This document shows positions 34,927 through 43,724 of a DNA stretch of 64,000 bases, in pieces. The notes beneath the pieces were generated by a model. It ran no database searches and was not told the origin of the DNA. It worked only from the letters and a program-made list of their open reading frames with translations. This DNA is from JAQAZP01 sp965531145. GTDB taxonomy: Bacteria; Acidobacteriota; JAQAZP01. Position 1 is the first letter of the stretch. Every line of letters begins with the position of its first letter. A program made the translations under genes and the position numbers. The stretch is taken from positions 36,508 through 100,507 of the forward strand of contig CBESOE010000002.1 of NCBI GenBank assembly GCA_965531145.1, given 5' to 3'.

Positions 34927-35113
34927 CAAGCAGTACCACAAAAACAATTTTAGGGGTGAACGCAGAGGCGTGACCGGTACTTGATGTACGGTTCTGGCGC
35001 GCACATCCTCCCGTACCGGGAGATGATGAGGTGAATGTGCAACCGGGAGCCTGGCAACCCCACGCCGCGACCGGTCGTTAACGATGGTTCAGGCCGCCAC
35101 AGGGCGGCTTTTT
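34927..35113 (+). ncRNA. structured RNA of unknown family (riboswitch-like leader or independent small RNA)
   Basis: A transcript from the promoter at 34892 would end at the intrinsic terminator at 35092-35113, giving about 187 nt with no ribosome-binding-site/start pair of note. Pairings visible: CC-GTAC (around 34975) with GTAC-GG after a TTGAT loop. GCACAT (about 35002) pairs with ATGTGC (about 35035) and encloses CTCCCG-TAC-CGGGAG. GGCGTG (about 34968) pairs with CACGCC (about 35061). GGGGT (about 34954) can pair with ACCCC (about 35056), which would cross the GGCGTG pairing and make a pseudoknot. It is 61 nt upstream of ridA, so it may be a transcription-attenuating leader. I could not match it to a known riboswitch class. 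This fills most of the 302-bp gap between rel and ridA. Confidence 0.6.
35092..35113 (+). terminator. intrinsic terminator of the structured RNA
   Basis: GGCCGCC (35092-35098), loop ACAG, GGCGGC (35103-35108), then TTTTTG. It lies upstream of ridA and could be conditional. Confidence 0.85.
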
Positions 35114-35173
35114 GTTTGAACGACGGCACGGCAGCGCCGGGGCCGTTGGCAGTTTCGGAGGTGAGCGGAGGAA

Positions 35174-35557
35174 ATGGAACAGAAGGCCGTTCAGACCGAC
35201 CATGCGCCCAAGGCCATCGGACCTTACTCCCAGGCGGTTCGCGCCGGTTCGCTGCTCTACCTGTCCGGCCAGATCGGCCTGGACCCGGCCAGCGGTCAGA
35301 TGGCTGGCGGGGACGTGGCCACCCAGATGCGCCAGGTGCTGAAAAATATTGCCGCAGTGCTCAAGGCCGGCGGTTCCGGAATTGACCGGGTGGTCAAATC
35401 AACGATCTACCTGCGACGGATGAGCGACTTTCCCGAGGTCAACGCGATATACGGAGAGGCCTTCCAGCCCCCGTACCCCGCGCGGGCCACGGTGGCGGTG
35501 GCCGGTCTGCCGCTGGATGCGGAAGTGGAAATGGACGTGATCGCCGTTGCGGACTGA
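35174..35557 (+). CDS. ridA: RidA/YjgF-family enamine/imine deaminase
   Basis: 127 residues. The ATG at 35174 follows GCGGAGG. It is a single YjgF fold: APKAIGPYSQAVRAG (about 12-26), YLSGQIGLDPASGQM (about 31-45), VKSTIYLRRMSDFPEVN (about 76-92) and the catalytic Arg in YPARATVAVAGLP (about 102-114). It hydrolyses reactive 2-aminoacrylate-type intermediates made by PLP enzymes. The structured RNA with a terminator lies directly upstream, so expression may depend on read-through of that terminator. Confidence 0.94.
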   Translation: MEQKAVQTDHAPKAIGPYSQAVRAGSLLYLSGQIGLDPASGQMAGGDVATQMRQVLKNIAAVLKAGGSGIDRVVKSTIYLRRMSDFPEVNAIYGEAFQPPYPARATVAVAGLPLDAEVEMDVIAVAD

Positions 35558-35654
35558 TCGGGGCCGCAGGGAATCCGGCGATCATTTGACGGAGACGGAG
35601 AAGACCCAGGTGGAACGGAAGTACATGCAGCGGTGGATCGGGGACCGGAGGGCG

Positions 35655-35846
35655 TCAGACAGCCTTCTGGATCTTTCCCGAACGAATGCACCGGGTGCAG
35701 ACCTTCATCCGGCGGGTACTGCCGTTCACGTTGACTTTGATCCGCTGAAGGTTGGGGTTCCAGCGGCGGTTGGTCACGTTGTGGGCGTGGCTCACGTTGT
35801 GACCGAACTGGGGTTTCTTGCCACAGACTTCACAAACTCGGGACAT
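35655..35846 (-). CDS. rpmB: 50S ribosomal protein L28
   Basis: 63 residues. It begins MSRVCEVCGKKPQFGHNVSHAHN and ends with VNVNGSTRRMKVCTRCIRSGKI, the typical L28 pattern. Two CxxC pairs (about C5/C8 and C52/C55) are kept, so this is the zinc-binding C+ form. It has its own promoter (35896-35925). It is monocistronic, with no rpmG next to it. Strand is opposite to both neighbours. Confidence 0.97.
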   Translation of the reverse strand: MSRVCEVCGKKPQFGHNVSHAHNVTNRRWNPNLQRIKVNVNGSTRRMKVCTRCIRSGKIQKAV

Positions 35847-35895
35847 TGTCCTGCTCCTCGAATCGAATTCTCCTCACGGTCAAAACAAGATGCGC

Positions 35896-35925
35896 AATCT
35901 AGCACATCCCGGTGGGCCAAATCAA
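35896..35925 (-). promoter_or_regulatory. sigma-70-type promoter for rpmB
   Basis: Minus strand TTGATT (35925-35920), 18-bp spacer, TAGATT (35901-35896), about 45 nt before the start. Confidence 0.75.
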
Positions 35926-36141
35926 GTCCGCAGTTGACGGGGGCGGCCGGGCCGTTTCTTGGCCTCAACCGCCGCGCGTCAGATGCCGATAAGGAGTGCC
36001 ATGCAACACTGTTCGCGGTGCGCCCGGGGCACGAAAACCTAAATACGAGAAGCGAGAGGCGTCCGCCGGCCTGCTGGAGTGGCCGATCCGGTGCGGTTCC
36101 GGAGGCGGTTCGGGCCTTTCTGAACAAAACGGGGGACTTCC

Positions 36142-37209
36142 GTGCTTAGCAAAAGAGGAAAACGTCTGGTGGGGCTGGATATCGGTTCCGACTCCATTAA
36201 GGTCGTCCAGTTGAAACCCCTGGGCAAGGGAGGATCCTATCAACTGGTCGGCTTTGGCATGGAGCCGCTTCCCCCGGAGGCCATCGTCGATGGATCGATC
36301 CTCGACTCGGGCACCGTGGCGGAAGCGATCCAGCGGGTGTTCGGGGAGAACAAGATCCGTCTGGGTGACGTGGCCATCTCCCTCTCCGGCCACTCGGTGA
36401 TCATCAAGAAGATAAATCTTCCTTCGATGAGCCCCGAGGAGCTGGCTGAATCGATCCAGTGGGAGGCGGAACAGTACATCCCCTTCGACATCGCCGATGT
36501 CAACATGGACTACCAGGTGCTGAAGAGCCAGTCCAAGGAAGGCCAGGACGTGATGGACGTCCTGCTGGTGGCGGTGAAGAAGGACAAGATCAACGACTAC
36601 CTCAGCGTGGTCAGCGAGGCGGGCAAGACCACCACCGTGGTGGATGTCGACGTCTTCGCCCTGCTCAACGCCTACGAGGCCAACTACGCCCCCGAACGGG
36701 ACAAGGCGGTGGCGCTGGTCAACATCGGGTCGGCGGTGACCAACATCGGCATCATCGAGGACGGGCAAGCGGTGTTCTGGCGCGACGTCACCGTGGGAGG
36801 GTCGCTCTACTCCGAGGCCATCCAGCGGGAACTGGGCCTGAGTTACGACCAGGCGGAGAGCCTCAAACGGGGTGTCCAGGTGGAGGGTGTCTCCCTGCAC
36901 TCGGCCGTCCCGGTGCTGCAGTCGGTATCCGAGGAGATCGGTGCTGAAGTGGAAAAGACGCTGAACTTCTTCAAAACCACCTCTTCCTGCGAGCGGATCG
37001 ACAAGATCTACCTCAGCGGCGGCGCGGCGCGGACGATCAACCTCGATCAGTATCTGGGCGAGCGATTCAATACCGAGGTGGACTTCCTCAATCCCTTCCG
37101 GGAAGTGAAGTTCACCCCGAAACAGTTTGACGGCGATTACCTGGAGGAGGTCGCACCCAGCGCCGCCGTCGCCATGGGGCTGGCTCTGAGAAAGGCTGGA
37201 GATAAATGA
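36142..37209 (+). CDS. pilM: type IV pilus assembly protein PilM
   Basis: 355 residues with a GTG start preceded by GGGGGA. It has the actin-like ATPase fold of PilM/FtsA: VGLDIGSDSIKVVQL at the N-terminus (phosphate 1), ALVNIGSAVTNIGI near 190-203 (phosphate 2 / connect) and YLSGGAARTINLD near 293-305 (adenosine loop). PilM is cytoplasmic and binds the PilN N-terminus. The residues after the start (MLSKRGKRL) are basic. The stop overlaps the pilN start (ATGA). No clear promoter is seen in the 295-nt gap upstream, beyond the rpmB promoter facing away. Confidence 0.95.
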   Translation: MLSKRGKRLVGLDIGSDSIKVVQLKPLGKGGSYQLVGFGMEPLPPEAIVDGSILDSGTVAEAIQRVFGENKIRLGDVAISLSGHSVIIKKINLPSMSPEELAESIQWEAEQYIPFDIADVNMDYQVLKSQSKEGQDVMDVLLVAVKKDKINDYLSVVSEAGKTTTVVDVDVFALLNAYEANYAPERDKAVALVNIGSAVTNIGIIEDGQAVFWRDVTVGGSLYSEAIQRELGLSYDQAESLKRGVQVEGVSLHSAVPVLQSVSEEIGAEVEKTLNFFKTTSSCERIDKIYLSGGAARTINLDQYLGERFNTEVDFLNPFREVKFTPKQFDGDYLEEVAPSAAVAMGLALRKAGDK

Positions 37210-37757
37210 TCAAGATCAACCTGCTCACGGAGAAGATCACATCTGCGCGGGTCTCCACCAGGCTGCCCGGCTCCGCCAGCCGGAATCTGATCTTCGGAAT
37301 CATCGGTGTGCTCACCGTGGCCTACATCGGCTACCAGTGGTACTCCTACAACTCCGCGCTGACCAGACTGGACACCGACATCGCCCAGGCGCGGGAAGAG
37401 AAGGAACGGCTGCAGAAAATCATCCGGCAGGTCGAGGAATTCGACGCCAAGAAGCAGGAGCTTGGCCAGAAGATCGACATCATCAGTGATTTGAAGAAGA
37501 AACAGGCCGGGCCGGTGCACCTGCTGGACGAAGTGAGCAAAGCGCTGCCCAACCTGGTCTGGATCACCGCCATCAACCAGCGGGGTGACCGGATCCAGGT
37601 GGATGGCGAATCGATAACCTACAATGCGGTGGCCGACTTCATCGAAAACCTGCGGCGTTCACAGTACGTCGAGGCGCCTGACCTGGCCAATTCGGTGGAG
37701 CAGGGGGGGATCGTGGCCTTCAACGTCACCTTCCTCTTCCGGCAGCCCGAGGAGTAA
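37206..37757 (+). CDS. pilN: type IV pilus assembly protein PilN
   Basis: 183 residues. It begins MIKINLL, the conserved cytoplasmic PilN motif that docks into PilM. One membrane helix follows at about 25-46 (NLIFGIIGVLTVAYIGYQWYSY). A coiled coil lies at about 50-100 (REEKERLQKIIRQVEEFDAKKQ), and a periplasmic ferredoxin-like domain follows. PilN pairs with PilO in the inner-membrane platform. It overlaps pilM by 4 nt and is followed by pilO after 5 nt. Confidence 0.94.
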   Translation: MIKINLLTEKITSARVSTRLPGSASRNLIFGIIGVLTVAYIGYQWYSYNSALTRLDTDIAQAREEKERLQKIIRQVEEFDAKKQELGQKIDIISDLKKKQAGPVHLLDEVSKALPNLVWITAINQRGDRIQVDGESITYNAVADFIENLRRSQYVEAPDLANSVEQGGIVAFNVTFLFRQPEE

Positions 37758-37762
37758 ACAGG

Positions 37763-38320
37763 ATGGATTCATTAAAAAACATCTCGCCTGGCGTCCAGTT
37801 TGCCATTGTGCTGGGCGTGTGCGCCACCCTGCTCCTCATCTGCTGGTGGGCGGTCTTCAATGACCAGAAGGAGGAGATCGAGACCAAGACGGCGGAGTTG
37901 GAGTCGCTGCAGCTGGAAATCAACAAAGCCAACTCGCTGAAGAAGCAGCTCCAGGAGTTCGAGGTGGAACTGGTGGCGCTGCAGCGCAAGCTCGACACGC
38001 TGGTCAAGATCCTGCCGGCGGAGAAGGACGTGGAAGTGCTCATCCGGCGGGTGGAAAACCAGGCCCGGCAGTCGAACCTGGTGGTCAAGCAGTTCGATCC
38101 CCAGGAGATCGTGAGCCACGATTTCTATGCCGATTGGCCGATCAGTATTAGCATCCAGGGCAGTTATCACAACCTGGCGATGTTCTATGATCGGATCAGC
38201 CGTTTCGACAGGATCATCAACGTCACCGGCCTGAGCATGCAGGCCTTGAAAGAGCGTGCATCTCCCTCGCACACGGTGTCGGCCCGTTTCATGGCCACCA
38301 CCTTCGTCTTTCTCGACTAG
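37763..38320 (+). CDS. pilO: type IV pilus assembly protein PilO
   Basis: 185 residues. A membrane helix lies at about 10-30 (FAIVLGVCATLLLICWWAVF). A long coiled coil follows (about 33-78; EIETKTAELESLQLEINKAN), then the PilO periplasmic domain with VEVLIRRVENQARQSNL-type and SIQGSYHNLAMFYDRISRFDRI segments (around 90-160). The latter is the most conserved PilO stretch. It forms heterodimers with PilN and links the platform to the PilP/PilQ outer part. RBS is GAGGAG. Confidence 0.93.
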   Translation: MDSLKNISPGVQFAIVLGVCATLLLICWWAVFNDQKEEIETKTAELESLQLEINKANSLKKQLQEFEVELVALQRKLDTLVKILPAEKDVEVLIRRVENQARQSNLVVKQFDPQEIVSHDFYADWPISISIQGSYHNLAMFYDRISRFDRIINVTGLSMQALKERASPSHTVSARFMATTFVFLD

Positions 38321-38372
38321 GGAGATCAACTCATTGTCCGGCCCGCATTGCCGGGCAGGCCTGGGGGATAAC

Positions 38373-38912
38373 ATGGTGCTTCGAAAAAAATCAGGCGGGT
38401 TTGCAACACTTTTCATCGCCTCCCTGGCCCTGTTGTCGGCCTTCGGCTTCTGCTGGCCGCTGGCTGCCCAGGAGGGAGAGGCTCCGGCGCCGCCGCCGCC
38501 TCCGGCTGCGGAGTCCGAGGAGGAACCTGTTCCGGCCGCCGAACCGGTGGTGGAGAACCAGGCGCCTTACGCTTACAATGTCGCCGGCCGGCGGGACCCG
38601 TTCAAGTCACTTCTTGAACGGAATACCAGCGCCGCGACCCAGCGCCCGGAAGGCCTGCCGGGAATCCAGATTACGGAAGTCGATGTGCTGGGTGTGGTGG
38701 GCCGGTCAGACGGCAGCTTCGTGGCGATTGTCAAGGGCGCCGGAAATGAATCGTATACCATTCGTGCAGGCGACCGTCTTTTCGACGGTGAAGTCCTGGA
38801 GATCCTGGTGGACCGCGTTCTGTTCCGCCAGCGGATCAACGACCCAACGTTAGCGAGAAACTTCAGAGAAGTCAGTATCCTGCTGAACCCCGACGAGGAG
38901 GGCAATCGATGA
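38373..38912 (+). CDS. pilP: type IV pilus assembly protein PilP
   Basis: 179 residues from ATG 38373, with GGGGG 7 nt upstream. The N-terminal hydrophobic segment (about 9-33, FATLFIASLALLSAFGFCWPLAA) has a Cys at about 27. This could act as a lipoprotein site, though the lipobox (FGFC) is imperfect. A Pro/Ala/Glu-rich linker (~36-65) follows, then the PilP domain: AGRRDPFKSLLE (~73-84) and ITEVDVLGVVGR...FVAIVKG (~101-125). PilP binds PilN/PilO and the N0 domain of PilQ. The stop overlaps the pilQ start by 4 nt. Confidence 0.9.
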   Translation: MVLRKKSGGFATLFIASLALLSAFGFCWPLAAQEGEAPAPPPPPAAESEEEPVPAAEPVVENQAPYAYNVAGRRDPFKSLLERNTSAATQRPEGLPGIQITEVDVLGVVGRSDGSFVAIVKGAGNESYTIRAGDRLFDGEVLEILVDRVLFRQRINDPTLARNFREVSILLNPDEEGNR

Positions 38913-41662
38913 GAAACCTTTGTCTGGTACTGGCGGTCTGCGTCATTCTGGCGCTGCCCGCCTGCTCCCTCAAGCACGGCGCCGCGGACCCGGTTCCCGC
39001 TGCCGCGACAGAGGGGGGGCGTGTCGTCCTGACAGATTTTAATTACCTGGACGAGGGGGATCGGACGCGGGTCATCATCGAGTCGAATCTTCCTTACGAT
39101 TTCACCACCTACAATGCCAGGGACGATCTCTTCATCCTGGAAATGTCCGAGGTGGACACCGACGCCATGCCCGAGGAGATCGCTGTGGAATCCCGGGCGG
39201 TGGACAAGGTCCGGGTCGTGCGGATCCCCGAGGAGGCCGGCCGATCGCTGAGCAGGGTGGAGTTCCATCTCTGCCACCCCCAGGCGGTTGACGTGCTGGT
39301 GGAGGGCAACCAGCTCTTCCTCGACTTCTCCGCTACGGACCGGCCGGTGCTCGCCGCCACCAACACCGAGGTGGCGATCACCGAAGAAGCCCACTACGCC
39401 GACCATTCGGAACCTGATGTTGAATTCGGTGATGTGGCCGGGTTGGAATCACCGGTGGAGAAGACGCCGCTGGTGACCGCCACCGAGTCCACACCGTTGC
39501 CGGCGCCGGTGGAAATCGCCAGCCTCGAGGAGCCGGCATCCAGGGAAAGCGCACCACCGGCCCTGGCGCCCCCGCCGCCCGCGGCGACCTGGGACGAGCC
39601 GCTGCGGCCCGCCGCCGTGGTGAGCCTCATCGAAGCTGCGGTTGATGGGGACTCGGTGACCGTGGCCGTGGTCGGCGATGGCCGGCTGGCCTGCGATCCC
39701 TTCGAGCTTCCCACGCCCCACCGGCTGGTCCTCGATTTCACCGGCACGGTGAACCGGGTGAGCAACCCGGTGCTGGAGCTGGAGAGCGACCACCTCTTCC
39801 GGGTCAGGGTCGCTCAATTTCAGCACGTTCCCGTGCCCATCACCCGGGTGGTGATGGACCTCAAGGACGGTCCGGCGGACTACCGGATCGTCGAGCGGGG
39901 CAGCACGGTGCTGATTCTTTTCGGAGACGATCTGGACGTTGACCAGTCGTCCCGGGACGAGTCTCTGGGCCAGTCTCCGGTGGCGGTGGCCGAGGTCATG
40001 CCACCGGAGCCGGAAACCCTGCCGGTTGACATTCCCGAGGGAACGGCCGAGGAAGAAGAACTTCCGGCATACCCGCCGGCGGAAGAACCGGCCATGTCCG
40101 AGGAACCGCTGTGGGAAACCGCGGAGCTGACCGACGAGCCGGTGGCCACCGAGACAGCCGAGGCTGCCGACTGGGTTTCCACCGAAACCGAAACCGCTCC
40201 GCCGGAGCAGGCTCCGGCGGACGACGGCTCCTACTGGATCGAGAAATTCGAGGAGGAGGCCCCGGTGGAAGTGGCCGAAGCGGCCTTCCCCTTTGACGAC
40301 GAACTGGACACCGGTGAGTCGGAATTCGCCGGTGTCAGCGGTGGCGAAGACCTGCAGGAACATTTCCAGACCAAGACCATCACCGGCGAGACCGAGCGTT
40401 ACACCGGTGAGAAAATCAGCTTCGAGTTCACCGACGCCGACCTGCAGGCGGTCTTTTTTCTCCTGGCCGACATCAGCGGCGAGAACATCGTCCTCGACCC
40501 GTCGGTGCGGGGCAAGGTCTCGATCAAGCTCACCGACGTGCCGTGGGACCAGGCGCTGGACATCATCCTGCGCAACTTCAGCCTCGGGCGGGTGCGGGAA
40601 AACAACGTGATCCGCATCGCCCCCACGGCCAAGCTCTCCCAGGAGGAGAAGGAACGCCGCAAGCTGCGCGAAGAGAAGTTGCTCAACGTGCCGCTGATCA
40701 CCAAGACCCGGGCGCTCAGTTACGCCAAGGCCTCGGAGATCAGCCCGATCATTCTCAAGAGCATGTCGGTGCGGGACGAGGTCACCGTTGACGAGCGGAC
40801 CAACACCCTGATCATGAAGATGGTCCCCGATTCGGTTGAACTGGTGGAACGGCTGATCGATCTGCTCGACCGGCCCACTCCGCAGGTGATGATCGAAGCG
40901 CGGATCGTGGAAACCACCAAGAACTTCTCCCGGGAGTTCGGTGTCCAGTGGGGCTTCCTCGGAATGGCCGACGCCACCACCGGAACCACCACCAACTGGA
41001 ATTTCCCCAACTCGATCCAGGCCAATGGCGCTGGAGTCTCCAGCACCAACCAGCCCGGTATCCCGGGTCCGCTGGGCGGCTATGCGGTGAACCTGCCAGC
41101 CACCAGCTTCAACAGTGGTTTCGGGCTGAGCCTGGGTAATATCCTCGACACCTTCCGCCTGGACATGGCCCTCACCGCCATGGAGGCGGACGGCAAGGGA
41201 AAAATCCTCTCTTCGCCCAAGGTGGCCACCCAGAACAACAAGAAGGCGGTGATCGAAAGCGGCACCCAGATTCCGGTTCAGACCACCGCCAACAACACCA
41301 CCACCACCCAGTTCGTCACCGCCGCTCTGAAGCTGGAGGTGACGCCCCAGATCACCGCCGACCAGACCATCATCATGGACGTGGTGGTGGACAAGAGCGC
41401 TCCTGATTTCGGTAACCTGGTGGGTGGTATCCCGCCGATCCTGACCCGCAAGGCAGAAGCCCAGGTGATGGTCAAGGACGGTGGAACCGCGGTGATCGGC
41501 GGGATCTTCCAGTGGTCCGAGGCAACCAACGAGGACCGGGTGCCCTTCTTCGGAACCATCCCGGTCATCCGGCATCTTTTCCGGAACAAGTCAGTGGTCA
41601 GCCAAAACGATGAACTGCTCCTTTTCCTCACGCCCAGGATCATCAAAGTCATGGCGTACTGA
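38909..41662 (+). CDS. pilQ: type IV pilus secretin PilQ
   Basis: 917 residues, long for the family. A signal peptide with a lipoprotein-like LALPAC box (Cys about 18) is followed by two AMIN domains (~35-130 and ~230-340) that bind peptidoglycan. A Pro/Glu/Ala-rich acidic linker of about 150 residues (~350-490) comes next. The secretin N0/STN domain starts at KISFEFTDADLQAVFF (~502), then an N1/KH-like domain, then the C-terminal secretin barrel (~650-917) with the RKAEAQVMVKDGGTAVIGGI segment, here near 830-850. It forms the outer-membrane pore for the pilus. The extended acidic linker may span a thick periplasm. Confidence 0.95.
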   Translation: MRNLCLVLAVCVILALPACSLKHGAADPVPAAATEGGRVVLTDFNYLDEGDRTRVIIESNLPYDFTTYNARDDLFILEMSEVDTDAMPEEIAVESRAVDKVRVVRIPEEAGRSLSRVEFHLCHPQAVDVLVEGNQLFLDFSATDRPVLAATNTEVAITEEAHYADHSEPDVEFGDVAGLESPVEKTPLVTATESTPLPAPVEIASLEEPASRESAPPALAPPPPAATWDEPLRPAAVVSLIEAAVDGDSVTVAVVGDGRLACDPFELPTPHRLVLDFTGTVNRVSNPVLELESDHLFRVRVAQFQHVPVPITRVVMDLKDGPADYRIVERGSTVLILFGDDLDVDQSSRDESLGQSPVAVAEVMPPEPETLPVDIPEGTAEEEELPAYPPAEEPAMSEEPLWETAELTDEPVATETAEAADWVSTETETAPPEQAPADDGSYWIEKFEEEAPVEVAEAAFPFDDELDTGESEFAGVSGGEDLQEHFQTKTITGETERYTGEKISFEFTDADLQAVFFLLADISGENIVLDPSVRGKVSIKLTDVPWDQALDIILRNFSLGRVRENNVIRIAPTAKLSQEEKERRKLREEKLLNVPLITKTRALSYAKASEISPIILKSMSVRDEVTVDERTNTLIMKMVPDSVELVERLIDLLDRPTPQVMIEARIVETTKNFSREFGVQWGFLGMADATTGTTTNWNFPNSIQANGAGVSSTNQPGIPGPLGGYAVNLPATSFNSGFGLSLGNILDTFRLDMALTAMEADGKGKILSSPKVATQNNKKAVIESGTQIPVQTTANNTTTTQFVTAALKLEVTPQITADQTIIMDVVVDKSAPDFGNLVGGIPPILTRKAEAQVMVKDGGTAVIGGIFQWSEATNEDRVPFFGTIPVIRHLFRNKSVVSQNDELLLFLTPRIIKVMAY

Positions 41663-41746
41663 GCTGAGGGAGCCTGAACGGGCTCCGGGACGGGAGAAAA
41701 GGAAATGAATATAGGATTTGTCAATAGAATGAAAAGGAGCAACGCC

Positions 41747-42322
41747 ATGATTTCAAGACGTGTGGCCCTGGTGGCATGCATCCTGTCGCTCTTAGTGCTG
41801 CCCGCATGTAACGATGCGATCGACGATACGGCTTCCCCGGTGTGGCTCACGGTTTCGTCCATCGAGCCTTCGAGCGACCCATTCGGCGACGTCTACGACA
41901 GCGAACTGGGCAGTTTCATGTCCGACACCGTGGACGTGTCGCTCTCCGTGAACTTCGCCAATCAGGCGAACCCGCCCACCGGTACGGCGTATACCACCGT
42001 GCAACTCACCAGTTACCGGGTGACCTACCTGCGGATCGACAACGGCAACGACGTGCCGGCGGGGTTCCAGGAGGCGCTGACGCTATCGGTGGAGGTCGGC
42101 AACAATGTGACCATCAGCGATCTGACCATCTGCCGGGCGGGCCAGAAGCTGCAACCGCCGCTCTACTACCTGACGCCCTTCTCCTACGGCTTCGAACCGG
42201 GCACCGGGTATACCACCATCTCCTGCAACTGCATCATCGACTTTTACGGCCACACACTGGCCGGCGAGGCGGTGTCGGCCAGTGGCGGCATCGGAATCAA
42301 TTTCGCTGATTACGCGAATTAG
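41747..42322 (+). CDS. lipoprotein of unknown function downstream of pilQ
   Basis: 191 residues from ATG 41747, with AAGGAG 7 nt upstream. A type II signal peptide has lipobox LVLPAC (Cys about 22). The rest is predicted mostly beta: DSELGSFMSDTVDVSLSVNFANQ and TVQLTSYRVTYLRIDNGNDVPAGF are visible. A C-terminal region has three more Cys (CRAGQ and SCNCIIDFYG) that could form disulfides. There is no family I recognise. It lies 84 nt after pilQ and is followed by a second lipoprotein, so a link to the secretin or pilus (for example as pilotin) is possible but only positional. Confidence 0.75.
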   Translation: MISRRVALVACILSLLVLPACNDAIDDTASPVWLTVSSIEPSSDPFGDVYDSELGSFMSDTVDVSLSVNFANQANPPTGTAYTTVQLTSYRVTYLRIDNGNDVPAGFQEALTLSVEVGNNVTISDLTICRAGQKLQPPLYYLTPFSYGFEPGTGYTTISCNCIIDFYGHTLAGEAVSASGGIGINFADYAN

Positions 42323-42443
42323 GAGTACGTGCCGGGGGCGGTGAAGCCGAACCCTCGCTGGACCGATATGAAAGACAGGGCGGGTGAACAGACGCCTTGA
42401 AATTAGGAAACAGCCAATGAAACATATGCCAGGGGAGGCTACC

Positions 42444-42920
42444 ATGCGAAACTGGACCAGAGTGCTGCTCATCGGGCTGTGCCTCGCGGTCCCTGTTATC
42501 TTGCTCGGCTGCTTCGGCAGCGTCGAGAACGACACAGGACCCAGCGATCCGGGCGGCGGTACAGGGAACAATCCACCGGGCGGTACTGCGGCGAGCTTCA
42601 ACATCACGGTTAGCGCCAATCCGCCCACACTCGAGGCCAACGGCCTGGATGTCTCCACAATAACGGTCCACGCGCGTGATGCAGCCACCAACCGCTGGGT
42701 GCCCAACGGCACGGTGATCACTCTGCACACCACCCTGGGATTGCTGAACACCGGCGGCGTTGGTGAAGGTGGTCTGACCGTCAGTCTCTCTGCCATGAAC
42801 GGCCGGGCTTTTGCTTACCTGGTGGCCGGCACCAGGTCCGGCACCGCAGTGGTCACGGCGTCGGTGGGGAGCAGCAGCGGTCACGTAAACGTGCCCATTA
42901 CCGCGCCGCCGGAGGAATGA
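42444..42920 (+). CDS. lipoprotein with an invasin-like Ig (Big_1) domain
   Basis: 158 residues from ATG 42444, with GGGGAGG 5 nt upstream; two earlier in-frame ATGs lack a site. Lipobox is VILLGC (Cys about 22). A Gly/Pro/Thr-rich linker (~30-50) follows, then one bacterial Ig-like Big_1 repeat (~52-150). This is marked by ANPPTLEANGLDVSTITVHARD and GTVITLHTTLGLLNTGG, the standard form seen in invasin/intimin arms. It ends with PITAPPEE. It is surface- or periplasm-anchored, and its partner is unknown. With the preceding lipoprotein it forms a pair between pilQ and the TPR gene. Confidence 0.8.
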   Translation: MRNWTRVLLIGLCLAVPVILLGCFGSVENDTGPSDPGGGTGNNPPGGTAASFNITVSANPPTLEANGLDVSTITVHARDAATNRWVPNGTVITLHTTLGLLNTGGVGEGGLTVSLSAMNGRAFAYLVAGTRSGTAVVTASVGSSSGHVNVPITAPPEE

Positions 42921-42957
42921 TCGGCGAGCGGATTGCAAAGACTGGTGAGGGACGGTA

Positions 42958-43689
42958 ATGGTGGAAGCATCTGAAGCGAACAGCTCCCTGAGACTTGAAC
43001 GTCTGGAGCGAATATACGAGGAAAACCCGGGCACCCGTCTTTTTCTCGCCCTCGCCGAAGAGTATTTCCGTGACGGCCAGCTGGAGAAGGCGGTGGAAGT
43101 CTGTCGGGGGGGCCTGGAAACCTTCCCCGGTTACACCTCGGCGAGGGTTACCCTGGCCCGCTCGCTGATCGACCTGGGACAGGATGCCGAAGCGGAGGTG
43201 GAACTGGGGAAGGTCCTGGGCAACTCCCCGGACAACCTGCTCGCCTCGCGCCTCTATGCCGCACTGCTGCTCCGGCAGGGCCGTCTGGATGAAGCCGTGC
43301 CGGTGGTCGACCGCTTGCTGGAGCTCAGCCCGGATGACGAGGAGGGCCTGCGCTTCCGCGGTCAACTGGAGCAACCCGCCGAGCCGGACCCCGCGCCCGG
43401 CTCCACCGGCGAACAGATCAAAACCTCCACCCTGGCCCGGCTCTACGAGGAGCAGGGCCTGCACGAGAAGGCCCTGGGGGTATACGACACGCTGCTCTCC
43501 ATGAACCCGGACAACCAGGAGATTGCCGCCCGCGCTGCCACCCTCCGTTCCCGCCTGGCCGAAGAGGAGGAAGGCTCTGCCGACGGTGATGCCGTTGTGA
43601 CCGACAGTGCCCGGCGGCGAATCGAAAACCTGGGTCGCCTGCTGGACGCCGCCCGCGCCCTTTCCCCCAACCGCTCTGAGAGCGGCTGA
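42958..43689 (+). CDS. tetratricopeptide-repeat protein
   Basis: 243 residues with ATG 42958 and GAGGGACGG upstream. There are no membrane segments or signal peptide, so it is cytoplasmic. TPR-like units run at about 25-58 (RLFLALAEEYFRDGQLEKAVEV), 59-92 (TSARVTLARSLIDLGQDAEAEV), 93-126 (LLASRLYAALLLRQGRLDEAV) and 150-185 (TLARLYEEQGLHEKALGVYD). A charged C-terminal tail of ~45 residues ends in a helix with RRIENLGRLLDAA. It sits between the pilus-side lipoproteins and the Roadblock protein, 36 nt from the latter, and may form a complex with it. Confidence 0.8.
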   Translation: MVEASEANSSLRLERLERIYEENPGTRLFLALAEEYFRDGQLEKAVEVCRGGLETFPGYTSARVTLARSLIDLGQDAEAEVELGKVLGNSPDNLLASRLYAALLLRQGRLDEAVPVVDRLLELSPDDEEGLRFRGQLEQPAEPDPAPGSTGEQIKTSTLARLYEEQGLHEKALGVYDTLLSMNPDNQEIAARAATLRSRLAEEEEGSADGDAVVTDSARRRIENLGRLLDAARALSPNRSESG

Positions 43690-43724
43690 CCCGCCGGTGC
43701 CGGTTCGACCGGCGGGAGATACCC

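Noticed and set aside
34990..35010. Resemblance of TGTACGGTTCTG to a conserved group II intron segment
   Set aside because: Only one short motif matches. There is no domain V-like hairpin, no reverse transcriptase and not enough length for an intron.
39449..41575. A 708-codon open frame antisense to pilQ
   Set aside because: It arises from the strong codon bias of the GC-rich pilQ gene. The translation is His/Gln/Val-rich with no family resemblance and no spaced ribosome binding site, while pilQ itself is unmistakable.
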